DNA of 64,000 nt from Marinomonas lutimaris (GTDB lineage Bacteria; Pseudomonadota; Gammaproteobacteria; Pseudomonadales; Marinomonadaceae), in the NCBI RefSeq assembly GCF_019426345.1, contig NZ_JAHLLW010000009.1:102591-166590 (forward strand), given 5' to 3'. The notes under the pieces were generated by a model. That model saw only the letters and a program-made list of their open reading frames with translations. It ran no database searches and had not been told where the DNA came from. The position numbers were made by a program, and so were the translations under genes. Positions 1 through 8,755 of this stretch are shown one piece after another (the stretch's first letter is position 1; every line of letters begins with the position of its first letter).

Positions 1-1589
1 CAAAGCTAACGCTAGAGCAAAAAGTAGGGCAGTTGTTTAATCTTATTGTGAGAGTAAACTCCGCAGAAGAATTGTCTCTTATTGATTCGATTCAACCTGG
101 TGCGGTGACTAAGTTTGTCGGGCACGATCTTGATACCGAAGTAAAGATGATGAATCAATTACGTCGCCATTCTACTGTTCCTCTTTTGGTGAGTGGTGAT
201 CTTGAAGGCGGAGGTATGAGTTTTTCGTTTGGTGCTCAAGTGCCTAATCAACTTGGCCTTGCTGGATTGAAAGACGAGAGTGCGGTGGAATACTGTACTA
301 ACGTGATAGCACAAGAAGCAAAGTTGCTGGGAATTAATTGGTCATTTACACCGGTTGTCGATATTAATGCTAAGTTTCGTAGTGCCGTCGTAGGAACACG
401 CTCTTACGGTAGTGACGTGAATATTATTGAAACCATGAGCTGTTCTAATATCAATACATTCCAAAAAAATGGCATAGCGGCAACGGCTAAACATTGGCCT
501 GGCGAAGGTTTTGATGATCGAGACCAGCACCTAGTAACAACTGTTAATCCGCTGACTATGCCTGAATGGGAAGAGCGTTACGGACGGCTTTATCGCAGTG
601 CGATTGATAGCAATGTGATGTCTATCATGTCGGCACATATTGCGTTGCCTGAGTATGCTAAGGCTCATGAGGAAAATCCTGAAGAGTGGTGGCGCCCAGC
701 CAGTGTGAGTAAATTGCTCAATAAGCAGCTATTGCGTGATGAACTGGGGTTTAATGGTTTAATTGTGTCAGATGCGTCTGTTATGGCCGGACTGAGTAGC
801 TGGGCAAAACGTGAAGATGTGGTCGCTGAGATCATCGAAAATGGTTGCGACATGCTGCTGTTTTGTAAGGATCCAGTTGAAGATTACGCCTATATGCTCA
901 ACGCCGTGCGTGAAGGTCGAGTGTCGGAAGCGCGATTAGAGCAATCTGTCATGCGAATCTTAGCAATGAACGCCGCTTTGGGGTTGCAGCACAAACAGGA
1001 AGAAATCAATGCCGATAAATTTAACGCATTATTGGCTTCAGATTATGCCGATAATATTCCTGAGTTAAACCGTCGTACTGTGCATTTGGTGAAAAATCGC
1101 CATGATATTTTGCCAATCAGTCCAGCGAAACACAAACGCGTTTTAGTGATATCAACAGGAATCAAAAACATTTTTGTGCCTGAAGCTATACCACTTCATG
1201 TACCTAAAATGTTGGAAGATGAAGGCTTTGAAGTCACTGTGTTTGAAGCCGGAATGGCATTGGATACGAAAAACTATGATTGGGTGCTTTACCTAAGTGC
1301 AGATGAATCTATGTTGGTGAAGTCGCATATTTATATTGATTGGATGGCTTTGCATGAAGGCTTTGGTAACGCCATGTTCCGCCCTTGGGTAGATATTCCG
1401 GCTGTGATGGTTTCCTTTGGGCATCCTTATTTTTTATACGATGCACCGAAAATACCGGCTTATATTAATGCTTATAGCCCTTTATTAGAGGTTCAAAAGG
1501 CTGTCGTTGATGGTTTGTTGGGGCGAATGAATTTTAATACTGATGCCGCGATAGATCCTTTTTGTGGGTTAGAGCAACTGCGTTATTGA
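1..1589 (+). CDS. Glycoside hydrolase family 3 protein (beta-N-acetylhexosaminidase-like), 5' truncated by window edge
   Basis: The reading frame is open to the left edge, where codons from position 3 give KLTLEQKVGQLFNL, the usual start of the GH3 N-terminal barrel. The TTG at 33 is therefore not the real start and the gene begins upstream of the window. The GH3 signature KHWPGEG and the nucleophile region GLIVSDASVMAG (Asp of SDA) are present. A C-terminal GH3-like domain follows (about residues 370-518). The family removes terminal beta-linked sugars; N-acetylhexosaminidase is the likeliest activity because the KHFPG-type motif is typical of NagZ-like enzymes, but beta-glucosidase cannot be excluded. 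The nag catabolic locus at 51.6-59.9 kb would fit amino-sugar substrates but is far away. Confidence 0.85.
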   Translation, partial: KLTLEQKVGQLFNLIVRVNSAEELSLIDSIQPGAVTKFVGHDLDTEVKMMNQLRRHSTVPLLVSGDLEGGGMSFSFGAQVPNQLGLAGLKDESAVEYCTNVIAQEAKLLGINWSFTPVVDINAKFRSAVVGTRSYGSDVNIIETMSCSNINTFQKNGIAATAKHWPGEGFDDRDQHLVTTVNPLTMPEWEERYGRLYRSAIDSNVMSIMSAHIALPEYAKAHEENPEEWWRPASVSKLLNKQLLRDELGFNGLIVSDASVMAGLSSWAKREDVVAEIIENGCDMLLFCKDPVEDYAYMLNAVREGRVSEARLEQSVMRILAMNAALGLQHKQEEINADKFNALLASDYADNIPELNRRTVHLVKNRHDILPISPAKHKRVLVISTGIKNIFVPEAIPLHVPKMLEDEGFEVTVFEAGMALDTKNYDWVLYLSADESMLVKSHIYIDWMALHEGFGNAMFRPWVDIPAVMVSFGHPYFLYDAPKIPAYINAYSPLLEVQKAVVDGLLGRMNFNTDAAIDPFCGLEQLRY

Positions 1590-1890
1590 TCGATAATTGG
1601 TTTGATGAAAAAAGCGAGTGTGTTTGGTGCACATAAGCTCTTTTTTGTTTGCTGACTTTGTCTTCTAACTCGCTTATGATGGTCTATTGTGGTGCAAAAC
1701 CACCGCACGAATTGGAAAGAGCGAGTGTTATAAAAAAACAAGGAAGGTTTCTTGCCAGAGCAAATTTCCCTTCCTTTATACTGTTTTACACACTGAAAAA
1801 ATTCTGAATCAAGTCGTAGGTAACATGTTTATCTGCGGCTTTTTTCTATTTTAAGTAATGGGTTAGGCCAAGAGAAAGAAAAGGTAGATT
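1590..1890. other. Structured intergenic region between GH3 gene and rnk
   Basis: No gene is supported in this 301-base gap. It contains an inverted pair AAGCGAGT (1612-1619) and ACTCGCTT (1668-1675), a small GTGGT/ACCAC hairpin near 1690, and an inverted pair AAGGAAGG (1740-1747) with CCTTCCTT (1769-1776) followed by a short T-rich stretch, which may be a weak terminator for the GH3 gene. The rnk promoter is presumably in the last 100 bases, but I cannot assign it confidently. Confidence 0.35.
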
Positions 1891-2304
1891 ATGATGCAAA
1901 GACCGCAAATAACCATTTCATCATTAGATGCTGAGAGACTTGAGAAGATACTGGATTCATTAAGTTATTCCCAATTTCCCAACAAGGATGATTTACAGGA
2001 GGAAATTAATCGCGCCGACATTGTTGAGCCGCGAGAGATGCCTAACAATATTGTGACGATGAATTCGACTGTTACTTTTAAGGTTTTATCTTCTGGCAAG
2101 GCGTTTTCAAAAACCTTGGTATACCCAAAAGATGCTAATGGCGCAGAGGATACGGTGTCGGTTTTAGCGCCAGTTGGCAGTGCATTACTTGGTCTAAAAG
2201 AAGGTGATCAAATTGATTGGCCTAAGCCAAATGGCGATATGCTGTCTGTTACCATTGTTAAGGTGGATTATCAGCCTGAACGTGCTGGTGAGTTCCAGCG
2301 CTAG
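1891..2304 (+). CDS. rnk: Regulator of nucleoside diphosphate kinase (Rnk)
   Basis: This 137-residue protein has the Rnk layout: a short N-terminal coiled segment (about residues 1-45) containing LDAERLEKIL, then a GreA/GreB-type C-terminal domain (about 50-130) with STVTFKVL, VSVLAPVGSALLGLKEGD and IDWP. Rnk binds RNA polymerase through this Gre-like domain but has a coiled coil too short to reach the active site. The length matches the family. Two consecutive ATG codons (1891, 1894) are possible starts after an AAGAAAAGG ribosome site. It is transcribed alone and converges on the NRPS gene downstream, with a shared hairpin between them. Confidence 0.92.
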   Translation: MMQRPQITISSLDAERLEKILDSLSYSQFPNKDDLQEEINRADIVEPREMPNNIVTMNSTVTFKVLSSGKAFSKTLVYPKDANGAEDTVSVLAPVGSALLGLKEGDQIDWPKPNGDMLSVTIVKVDYQPERAGEFQR

Positions 2305-2336
2305 AGGTATTGCTTAGATTCAGCTTTTGTTAATAA

Positions 2337-2398
2337 AAAAATAGCCCCTTTGTGAAGTGACCCCAATAGTTGGACAACCAATTTTGGGGGCTATTTTT
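2337..2398. terminator. Convergent terminator hairpin with IS3-end-like loop
   Basis: AAAATAGCCCC near 2338-2348 pairs with GGGGCTATTTT at 2387-2397, with A and T tracts on the outside, so it can end transcription both of rnk and of the minus-strand NRPS gene. The interior (about 2353-2380) also folds on itself (CCCCAA...TTGGGG, TTGG-ACAA-CCAA). It resembles the terminal inverted repeats of IS3-family elements as I remember them (TGA.GTGACCCCAATAGTTGG type). Confidence 0.7.
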
Positions 2399-2414
2399 AT
2401 ATCTATTATGTAAT

Positions 2415-5400
2415 TTAGTTTGAAGTCTTTTCAGTCGACTTTAATAAGTGTTCTTTGATTATTGGGCCAATGATATTGAGAGGATCAGAGTCCAGCATGT
2501 CTTGATGTTTGCAAGGGATGCTGTGAGTTTCTATATTGCCAGTAATTCTTGATGCCCAAGCATTGGATTGATGCTCGAGAATATTTCCCATTGAACCATT
2601 AGCACTTTCTTCTGCAACAAAAAACAGTAAACCTGTATCAACCTTCCCAGGTTTAAAGCGACCGGCGAGCGCTAAGTTGTTTTCGATGATAATTTGAACT
2701 CTGTCCATAATATCTGCTTGGCTTTTTTGGATATCTTGAACCACTGACATGGAAGAATCGTCATAATCTCGCCATAACAATGACGCTAATTCTTCTTTGT
2801 TAATCGGCAGTTTTTCCAATGTACTGAGATCATAACCAAGGAAGAGTAGGGCTGCCCTGACAATATCTGCTTCGTTTTTGGGTTGCTGGTAGTCTAGTTT
2901 GTATGGGTAGCTGTCTAACATACATAAAAAGGATACACTTTCCCTTTCAGTTTGTAGTTTTTCTGCAATCGCATGAGCAACCAGACCGCCAAATGACCAA
3001 CCTAGAAGGCGATACGGCCCTTTTGGTTGTACGCGTTTGATTTGCAATAAGTACTCTTCCGCCATGTCTTCTATGGATTCTGGCAAACGTGCTGTATGGC
3101 GCAGCCCTGTTGCTTGTAAGCCAAATACAGGTGTTGATTTGGATAAATGACGTAATAGCCCTGCGTATCCCCAAGAAAGCCCAAGTGCTGGATGAATACA
3201 AAATAATGGCGAATCCGTACCGCTTGATTTAATGGGAAGCATGCTAAGCATAGGGTCCCAATCTTCGCTACGACTCAAGTAATCAGAAAGGTCGGCGATA
3301 GTTGAGGCTTTAAATAAAACGCCTAAGGGGACTTCAATCAATAAGTTTTTCTGAATGTGATTCAATATTCTTGTGGCGGAGATGGAATCACCGCCAATTT
3401 CAAAGAAATTATCTCGGATGCCAACAAGAGTAAGCCCAAGAGTTTCGGCCCACAAATTGGTGAGCATTTCCTCGAGCTGGTTTCTTGGTGCCTCATAACT
3501 ATTAGATGCTTGCCAAGTCGGAAGGGGTAAGGCCTTACGGTTCACTTTTCCGTTTGGAGTGAGCGGCATTTCATTGAGCAGCATGAAGTGTGCTGGGACC
3601 ATATAGTCAGGAAGAGCATTGATCAACTGGCGACGTAGTTCACTGGTGTCTAGATTTGCGTCTACTGGGATAACATAGGCAACTAGCTGTTTGTCTCCAT
3701 TGGGTGATGTTTGCGCTACGACAATCGCTTGAATGACTTCTCGACATGCGAGCAAAGCGGATTCTATGTCACCAATTTCAATACGGAAGCCGCGGATTTT
3801 AATTTGATGGTCGTCGCGGCCTTGGTACTCCAATAATCCATCTTGGCGCCAACGAGCTTTGTCTCCTGTAATGTATAGGCGGCTGCCCTCTTTGCCGTAT
3901 GGATTTGAGATAAAGCGTTCGTTTGTTAAGTCTGGTCGTTGGTAATAGCCTAGAGCTAAACCATCACCAGCAATGTATAGGTCGCCTGTTACACCTACTG
4001 GAACAGGTTCCATTGCGTGGTCTAAAACATACATTTGAGTATTTAGAAGCGGTCTGCCAATTGGAGGGTGACGAAGGTCTGTTTGCTTAATAAGCGGCAT
4101 AATACTCGACCAGATCGTTGTCTCAGTGGGACCATAAAGGTTTACCACTGGGTGACCTAGATTCGACATGGTTTGAGCAAGTTGCCCAGGTAACGCTTCG
4201 CCGCCAACCAAAGGTCGAATGCCTTTTAGTTCATTGTTATAGGTTGGTAATAATGCCTGCCAAAGAGACGGTGTAGCTTGGAGCAAGGTTACGCCTTCTT
4301 GGACAGCGAGCTCTGTTAAAGCTTGTGGGTCTCGAACGGTTTTCCTATCAGCAATCACTACGGATGCTCCAACTGTCATTGGTAAGAACAATTCAAGAAT
4401 AGAAATATCGAATGAAATGGTGGTAACAGCTAAGAACTTATCTTGGCTTGTAAGATTGAGTTCGTTTTGCATGGCGTATAAGAAATTCATCAAGGCGCCA
4501 TGTGGGATTTCTACTCCTTTTGGTCGACCCGTAGAACCCGAGGTATAAATAACATAGGCTGAACTGTTTCCTGAAATAGCTAACTCAGTAGGATGCGAAA
4601 CACTTTTGTCTAAAGAGATATCAGAATGTGGGTCGTCAATCAGAATTATCGGTGTAGCGACTGTAGGTAACTGTCCAATAGCACCATGGCAGCTGAGTAT
4701 TAATTTAGGATTAGCATCTTCCACTATGCTACGAAGACGATCTTCTGGAAAGTCTGGGTCCAGTGGTAAATACGCAGCCCCAGCTTTTAGTGTGCCGAGT
4801 AAAGCAACTAACATGTCTGTATTTCGCATTAGTGCAATAGCGACTAAATCACCAGCGCAAACTTGCTCTTTTATTAGCTTGTTCGCCCATGCATTAGACA
4901 AGGCATCAAGTTCTGAATAGGTTAATGTACTTTGCTCAGAAGAAACTGCAATGGATGTCGGATTGCTGATTACTTGAGCATTAAATGCTTCAACCACGGA
5001 CTGTTGTGGAATAGGGCAAGCAGTATTGTTCCATGTATGCAGAATTTTATGACGTTCATTTTCCGATAATAGTGCTGCTTTACTGATAGGGTTGGCGGGA
5101 GCTAATATCATTCCATCTATAAGGCGTTCAAACTGTTCTAAATGGTTTTCTAGTTCTTGTTCTGTGTAACGCGTAGGGTTGGCATCGAACTCTACTTTTA
5201 AGCCATTATTATCATGTCTGTCGAAGATAAAGACGGTGAGATCGTCGATTAAGGCGTTACTTAAATTGTGCAGTGAAGTCGAGCAGTCACCGAATGCTAG
5301 GTTATAGTCAAAAGGTTCAATATTGACGCCTAATGAGGCAATTTGCTGTCCAGCAGACATTAAACCCAGCTCACGTTTTAGATCTTCATAACGATATTGT

Positions 5401-6416
5401 TGATGGCGCAGGGCTCTAAGTACTACTTTAGACACTTGTGTTATTAATTCTTCTAGCGTGATTTCAGTTGATAAGCTTAAGCGTATAGGAACGGCGTTAG
5501 CCATCATTCCTGGTGTGCTACGTTGTAAGCGTTGTGTTCTTGCTGTCACTGGCATTGCAAAAACTAAATCATTTGCTCCTGTCATGCGATAAAAATACGC
5601 GGCAACTAGAGCAATAAGTGTTTGTGGCAGACTAGCATTAACAGTTTGTCCAACTATGGCTAGTTTATCTGTTAATTCTTGCGATAAATGAAGCGCTTTA
5701 CGTAACTGACTTGTCTGATTTGATAGGTCAATTCGTTGAGAAAGAGATGTCGTCTCAGGTAAGTTGATCAGGTTTTCTAGCCAATATTGACGATCTTTTT
5801 TGTAGCGTTTGGAGGATTTATAGACGTTTTCACTTTCGATAAGCTCTGCTAGAGAGCCAAAGGGGTTTGGGCCAGTATCTCGATTATCTAACAGAGCATT
5901 GTAAATTTCAGCGAGCCTTAAGGTAAGTAAATTCCCTCCAAAACCATCGAGTGCAACGTGATGGCAGCGCTGATACCAGTAGTAATGATGTTCATCGATT
6001 TTAATTAAAGCGCTACGCCACAATATATCGCCGGGGTTGGTGAGCGGCTGCATCATGTCGTCCGTCATCCATGTCATTGCTGTTTGAAGAGGACTTTCCG
6101 TAGAGCTGAAGTCCAATAACGAGAAATGACCTTCATCTATTTGATGGACTATTTGGAAGATTTTGTCGTCTTCTTCGACGATTTGGCTGCGTATACAATC
6201 AGCTTCGCTGATAAGCTGTTTAATAGCAGAAGTAAAGTGGACTATGTCAACGAATCCTTTAATTTCGACGTATTCGGCAACATTAAAAGCTGTATCTTTA
6301 GGGGCTAGTTTTTGGGCTATCCATTGCCCACGTTGAGCAGTCGAAAGGGGAAATGCAAATGATTGTTTAGAAATAGGCTCTTTTGAACCATAGCAATTGT
6401 TATGACTTTTAATCAT
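2415..6416 (-). CDS. EntF-like single-module NRPS, C-A(Gly)-T-TE
   Basis: A 1333-residue nonribosomal peptide synthetase with the size and domain order of EntF. The condensation domain (about 20-440) has HHVALDG near 151; the adenylation domain (about 465-960) has YTSGSTGRPKG near 625; the thiolation domain carries GGDSIS near 1010; the type I thioesterase has GWSFGG near 1139. The N-terminal C domain is of the aryl-accepting starter type seen in EntF. Reading the pocket residues by alignment to EntF/GrsA gives D-I-L-Q-L-G-L-I-W-K, which I recall as the glycine code (as in DhbF module 1), not the serine code of EntF. The expected step is condensation of DHB from the EntB carrier with glycine. 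Since glycine has no side-chain hydroxyl, EntF-style trilactone formation is not possible from this module alone. It lies downstream of a minus-strand importer/exporter set; the 189-base AT-rich gap upstream shows no clear Fur box. Confidence 0.92.
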   Translation of the reverse strand: MIKSHNNCYGSKEPISKQSFAFPLSTAQRGQWIAQKLAPKDTAFNVAEYVEIKGFVDIVHFTSAIKQLISEADCIRSQIVEEDDKIFQIVHQIDEGHFSLLDFSSTESPLQTAMTWMTDDMMQPLTNPGDILWRSALIKIDEHHYYWYQRCHHVALDGFGGNLLTLRLAEIYNALLDNRDTGPNPFGSLAELIESENVYKSSKRYKKDRQYWLENLINLPETTSLSQRIDLSNQTSQLRKALHLSQELTDKLAIVGQTVNASLPQTLIALVAAYFYRMTGANDLVFAMPVTARTQRLQRSTPGMMANAVPIRLSLSTEITLEELITQVSKVVLRALRHQQYRYEDLKRELGLMSAGQQIASLGVNIEPFDYNLAFGDCSTSLHNLSNALIDDLTVFIFDRHDNNGLKVEFDANPTRYTEQELENHLEQFERLIDGMILAPANPISKAALLSENERHKILHTWNNTACPIPQQSVVEAFNAQVISNPTSIAVSSEQSTLTYSELDALSNAWANKLIKEQVCAGDLVAIALMRNTDMLVALLGTLKAGAAYLPLDPDFPEDRLRSIVEDANPKLILSCHGAIGQLPTVATPIILIDDPHSDISLDKSVSHPTELAISGNSSAYVIYTSGSTGRPKGVEIPHGALMNFLYAMQNELNLTSQDKFLAVTTISFDISILELFLPMTVGASVVIADRKTVRDPQALTELAVQEGVTLLQATPSLWQALLPTYNNELKGIRPLVGGEALPGQLAQTMSNLGHPVVNLYGPTETTIWSSIMPLIKQTDLRHPPIGRPLLNTQMYVLDHAMEPVPVGVTGDLYIAGDGLALGYYQRPDLTNERFISNPYGKEGSRLYITGDKARWRQDGLLEYQGRDDHQIKIRGFRIEIGDIESALLACREVIQAIVVAQTSPNGDKQLVAYVIPVDANLDTSELRRQLINALPDYMVPAHFMLLNEMPLTPNGKVNRKALPLPTWQASNSYEAPRNQLEEMLTNLWAETLGLTLVGIRDNFFEIGGDSISATRILNHIQKNLLIEVPLGVLFKASTIADLSDYLSRSEDWDPMLSMLPIKSSGTDSPLFCIHPALGLSWGYAGLLRHLSKSTPVFGLQATGLRHTARLPESIEDMAEEYLLQIKRVQPKGPYRLLGWSFGGLVAHAIAEKLQTERESVSFLCMLDSYPYKLDYQQPKNEADIVRAALLFLGYDLSTLEKLPINKEELASLLWRDYDDSSMSVVQDIQKSQADIMDRVQIIIENNLALAGRFKPGKVDTGLLFFVAEESANGSMGNILEHQSNAWASRITGNIETHSIPCKHQDMLDSDPLNIIGPIIKEHLLKSTEKTSN

Positions 6417-6605
6417 TTGTCTGCTCCTGCAAAAACGTAATCCATGTGTATTTAGTGATCATTTTATACTAAATATTTACTTAAAATAACATAAGTCTAT
6501 TCTATAATTAAGTATATTAAGAAAACTTTACATATATATGAATATATCGCTTGAATAAAGTTTATTTTTTAGACTAAGTGAGGCTTTAGGGTAGGGCGTT
6601 TAGCG

Positions 6606-7838
6606 TTAAAAGGTGAGATTTTGATTTTTTATATGATTGGTCACTTGTAAAAAAAGTAATGCGCCAGATAAGGCTCCAAATCCTGCAAGCCCTAGCCAAA
6701 TCCAACCGTGGTCTATATTAGTCGAAGACAGTAGCCAGCCTGTGCCGATGTTGCCTATAAAGGCGTACAGTCCACCGACGCAAGAATACAAACCATAATG
6801 GCTTCCTAATTCTTTTGGTGGGCAAAACTTAGGGACATAAGCGCCTAACAGCGGAAACACCAGCATAGAACCAAGGCTAAAAAAGACAGCGCAAATTATG
6901 AAAGGCAATGCTGGTATCCAAGGTAAGCTGAGATTGAGCCAAAGATAGCTGGAGCCCATAATTGCCATACCCAACCCAATGCCCCGTGCTGTACTCAAGT
7001 GCGACTCCACGAATCGGCTCACAGGCATTTGCATTAATACGCCCAAAATGGAGGATGTTGCGAAAACCCAAGTAATAATGCTCACATCTTGAGTGACTAC
7101 ACGGATTTCATGAGGAATGGCAATGTATAGTTGATGAAACAGTAAGTGGTAAACGGAAGAGCACAAGACAAATTGCATAAAGGCTTTGTGTGTAAGCATT
7201 TGCCCCCATTGTTTCCAAAACTTTGAGTGGGCATGTGTGGTGTTTCTTTGTGATGCCAATTCAGGTAAATAACGCCATTGAATAACGAGTAGTAAGGTAA
7301 ATAATCCTGCAGAAACGACACCAACTAAAGCGAAACCAACGTAGAGTAGAGACAAGCCCACTAACGGCCCCAGTAACATTCCGGCTTCAGACATTAGGCT
7401 TTGCAACGCAAAAACCTTATCTCTGGATTTTTGCTCTTGATACTCAGATGCTAAATAAGCTTGGCTGCTCGGTGTAAAAAGAGCACCTGCAAAACCAGAG
7501 AAAAATGCACCTAACATTAAAATAGGAACAGTTTGCCCAACGCCTAATAAGGTAAAGCCAATAATACGAACCGCACAGCCTAATAAAATTAAGCGTTTGT
7601 AGCCTAATCTGTCACCTAAAGTCCCACCGACTAAAAACATGCCTTGCTGGCTTAATACTCTCAGCCCAATGATTGCGCCAACATACCAACCGCTGATGCC
7701 CAAATTATGCTGTAAATGATCAGCCAGATAGGGCAGCAACATGTAAAAGCCAAGATTGAATGTAAAACCGTTTATCACCAATACTCGTCCCGCAGGAGAA
7801 AGTAATTGCCAATCTTTTATCAAGAGTTTCGAAAACAT
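6606..7838 (-). CDS. MFS transporter, probable siderophore exporter
   Basis: A 410-residue major facilitator with about 12 hydrophobic segments and an MFS loop-2/3 motif (GGTLGDRLGYKRLIL near residues 75-90). It is MdtH/PvsC-like in general character and clearly different from the two EntS-like carriers at 23.7 and 36.5 kb. It lies between an iron-complex ABC operon upstream and the Gly-type NRPS downstream, all on the minus strand, so export of the product of that NRPS or of a DHB intermediate is the natural inference. Substrate cannot be read from the sequence. Confidence 0.8.
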   Translation of the reverse strand: MFSKLLIKDWQLLSPAGRVLVINGFTFNLGFYMLLPYLADHLQHNLGISGWYVGAIIGLRVLSQQGMFLVGGTLGDRLGYKRLILLGCAVRIIGFTLLGVGQTVPILMLGAFFSGFAGALFTPSSQAYLASEYQEQKSRDKVFALQSLMSEAGMLLGPLVGLSLLYVGFALVGVVSAGLFTLLLVIQWRYLPELASQRNTTHAHSKFWKQWGQMLTHKAFMQFVLCSSVYHLLFHQLYIAIPHEIRVVTQDVSIITWVFATSSILGVLMQMPVSRFVESHLSTARGIGLGMAIMGSSYLWLNLSLPWIPALPFIICAVFFSLGSMLVFPLLGAYVPKFCPPKELGSHYGLYSCVGGLYAFIGNIGTGWLLSSTNIDHGWIWLGLAGFGALSGALLFLQVTNHIKNQNLTF

Positions 7839-7918
7839 GATGTAGTTAATTTAAGCCTTAATAAAATAATAGTGTGCAGCAGGTGTTTGGCTGTTGAAGT
7901 TTGTTTTGACTAGAGTGC

Positions 7919-8752
7919 TCAGATAACACCTTCAGCGACTTTTATTGTTTGTTCTTTTGGTTCTTTGTTTTTGATGGAGACTGAGCGATTACTTCGGATG
8001 GTGCGTACAAAAGGAATGCCAGTAGCGTCTTTTGTAATATCGGCATCAACGTTATACACATTTTTCACTAGCGATGGCGTGAGTATGTCATTTGGGTGAC
8101 CGTTGGCGATTAGCTTGCCATTTTTAAGAACCAGCAGATTGTCAGCATATTGAGCGGCAAGATTCAGGTCGTGAAGCACCATGATGGTGATCCAGCCCTG
8201 TTCTTTTGTTTGAGTATCTAAATGGTCAAGAAGGACGTGCTGAAAATGCAGATCCAATGCGCTTACGGGTTCGTCTAACATAAGTATTTTGGGTTTACGC
8301 ATTAAAGCTTGAGCAAATAAAATCATCTGGCACTGACCACCGCTGAGTTTATTGACTGGACGATCTGCTAGGTGCAAGAGACCAATTTTATCAAGAGCGG
8401 ATAAGGCTTCTTTAATAACGCTATCATCTAATCGAAAGCCTAGTGCGTTTAATTGCCCAAGTAGAACCACCTCTAAAACGCTTAGTTCCACATCAAGACG
8501 GATGTCTTGTGGCATGTAACCGAACTGTTTTCGCCAACGAGATAACTGTTTACGTTGTAAGGTCTCGTTTGCGAACGATATCTTACCCGATTTGGCATGG
8601 ATGTCGCCAAATATGGTTTTTAATAAAGTGCTTTTCCCCGTGCCATTAGGCCCAATAATGACGTTGACCTTGCCAGGTTCTAAGTGAAAAGACATGTCCT
8701 TCGCCAGCACAAGGTCATCTAAGATAACATTAAGGTTATTTACATACAGCAT
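7919..8752 (-). CDS. Iron-complex ABC importer, ATP-binding protein (FecE/FepC family)
   Basis: A 277-residue cytoplasmic ATPase with Walker A GPNGTGKST (about 34-42), signature LSGGQ (about 137-141) and Walker B ILMLDEP (about 155-161), followed by the H-loop (VLHDLN). Family length is about 260; the C-terminal tail here is slightly longer and lysine-rich. The start is 3 bases after the stop of the permease gene, so the two are translationally linked. It would power uptake with the single permease and one or both binding proteins upstream. Confidence 0.9.
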   Translation of the reverse strand: MLYVNNLNVILDDLVLAKDMSFHLEPGKVNVIIGPNGTGKSTLLKTIFGDIHAKSGKISFANETLQRKQLSRWRKQFGYMPQDIRLDVELSVLEVVLLGQLNALGFRLDDSVIKEALSALDKIGLLHLADRPVNKLSGGQCQMILFAQALMRKPKILMLDEPVSALDLHFQHVLLDHLDTQTKEQGWITIMVLHDLNLAAQYADNLLVLKNGKLIANGHPNDILTPSLVKNVYNVDADITKDATGIPFVRTIRSNRSVSIKNKEPKEQTIKVAEGVI

Positions 8753-8755
8753 CGG

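Noticed and set aside
33..1589. Complete GH3 gene starting at TTG 33
   Set aside because: Conserved GH3 residues continue upstream in frame to the window edge, so the gene is truncated and not complete.
2415..6416. EntF orthologue making enterobactin
   Set aside because: The adenylation pocket reads as glycine and not serine, and the true EntF-like serine module is in the 24995-32386 synthetase.
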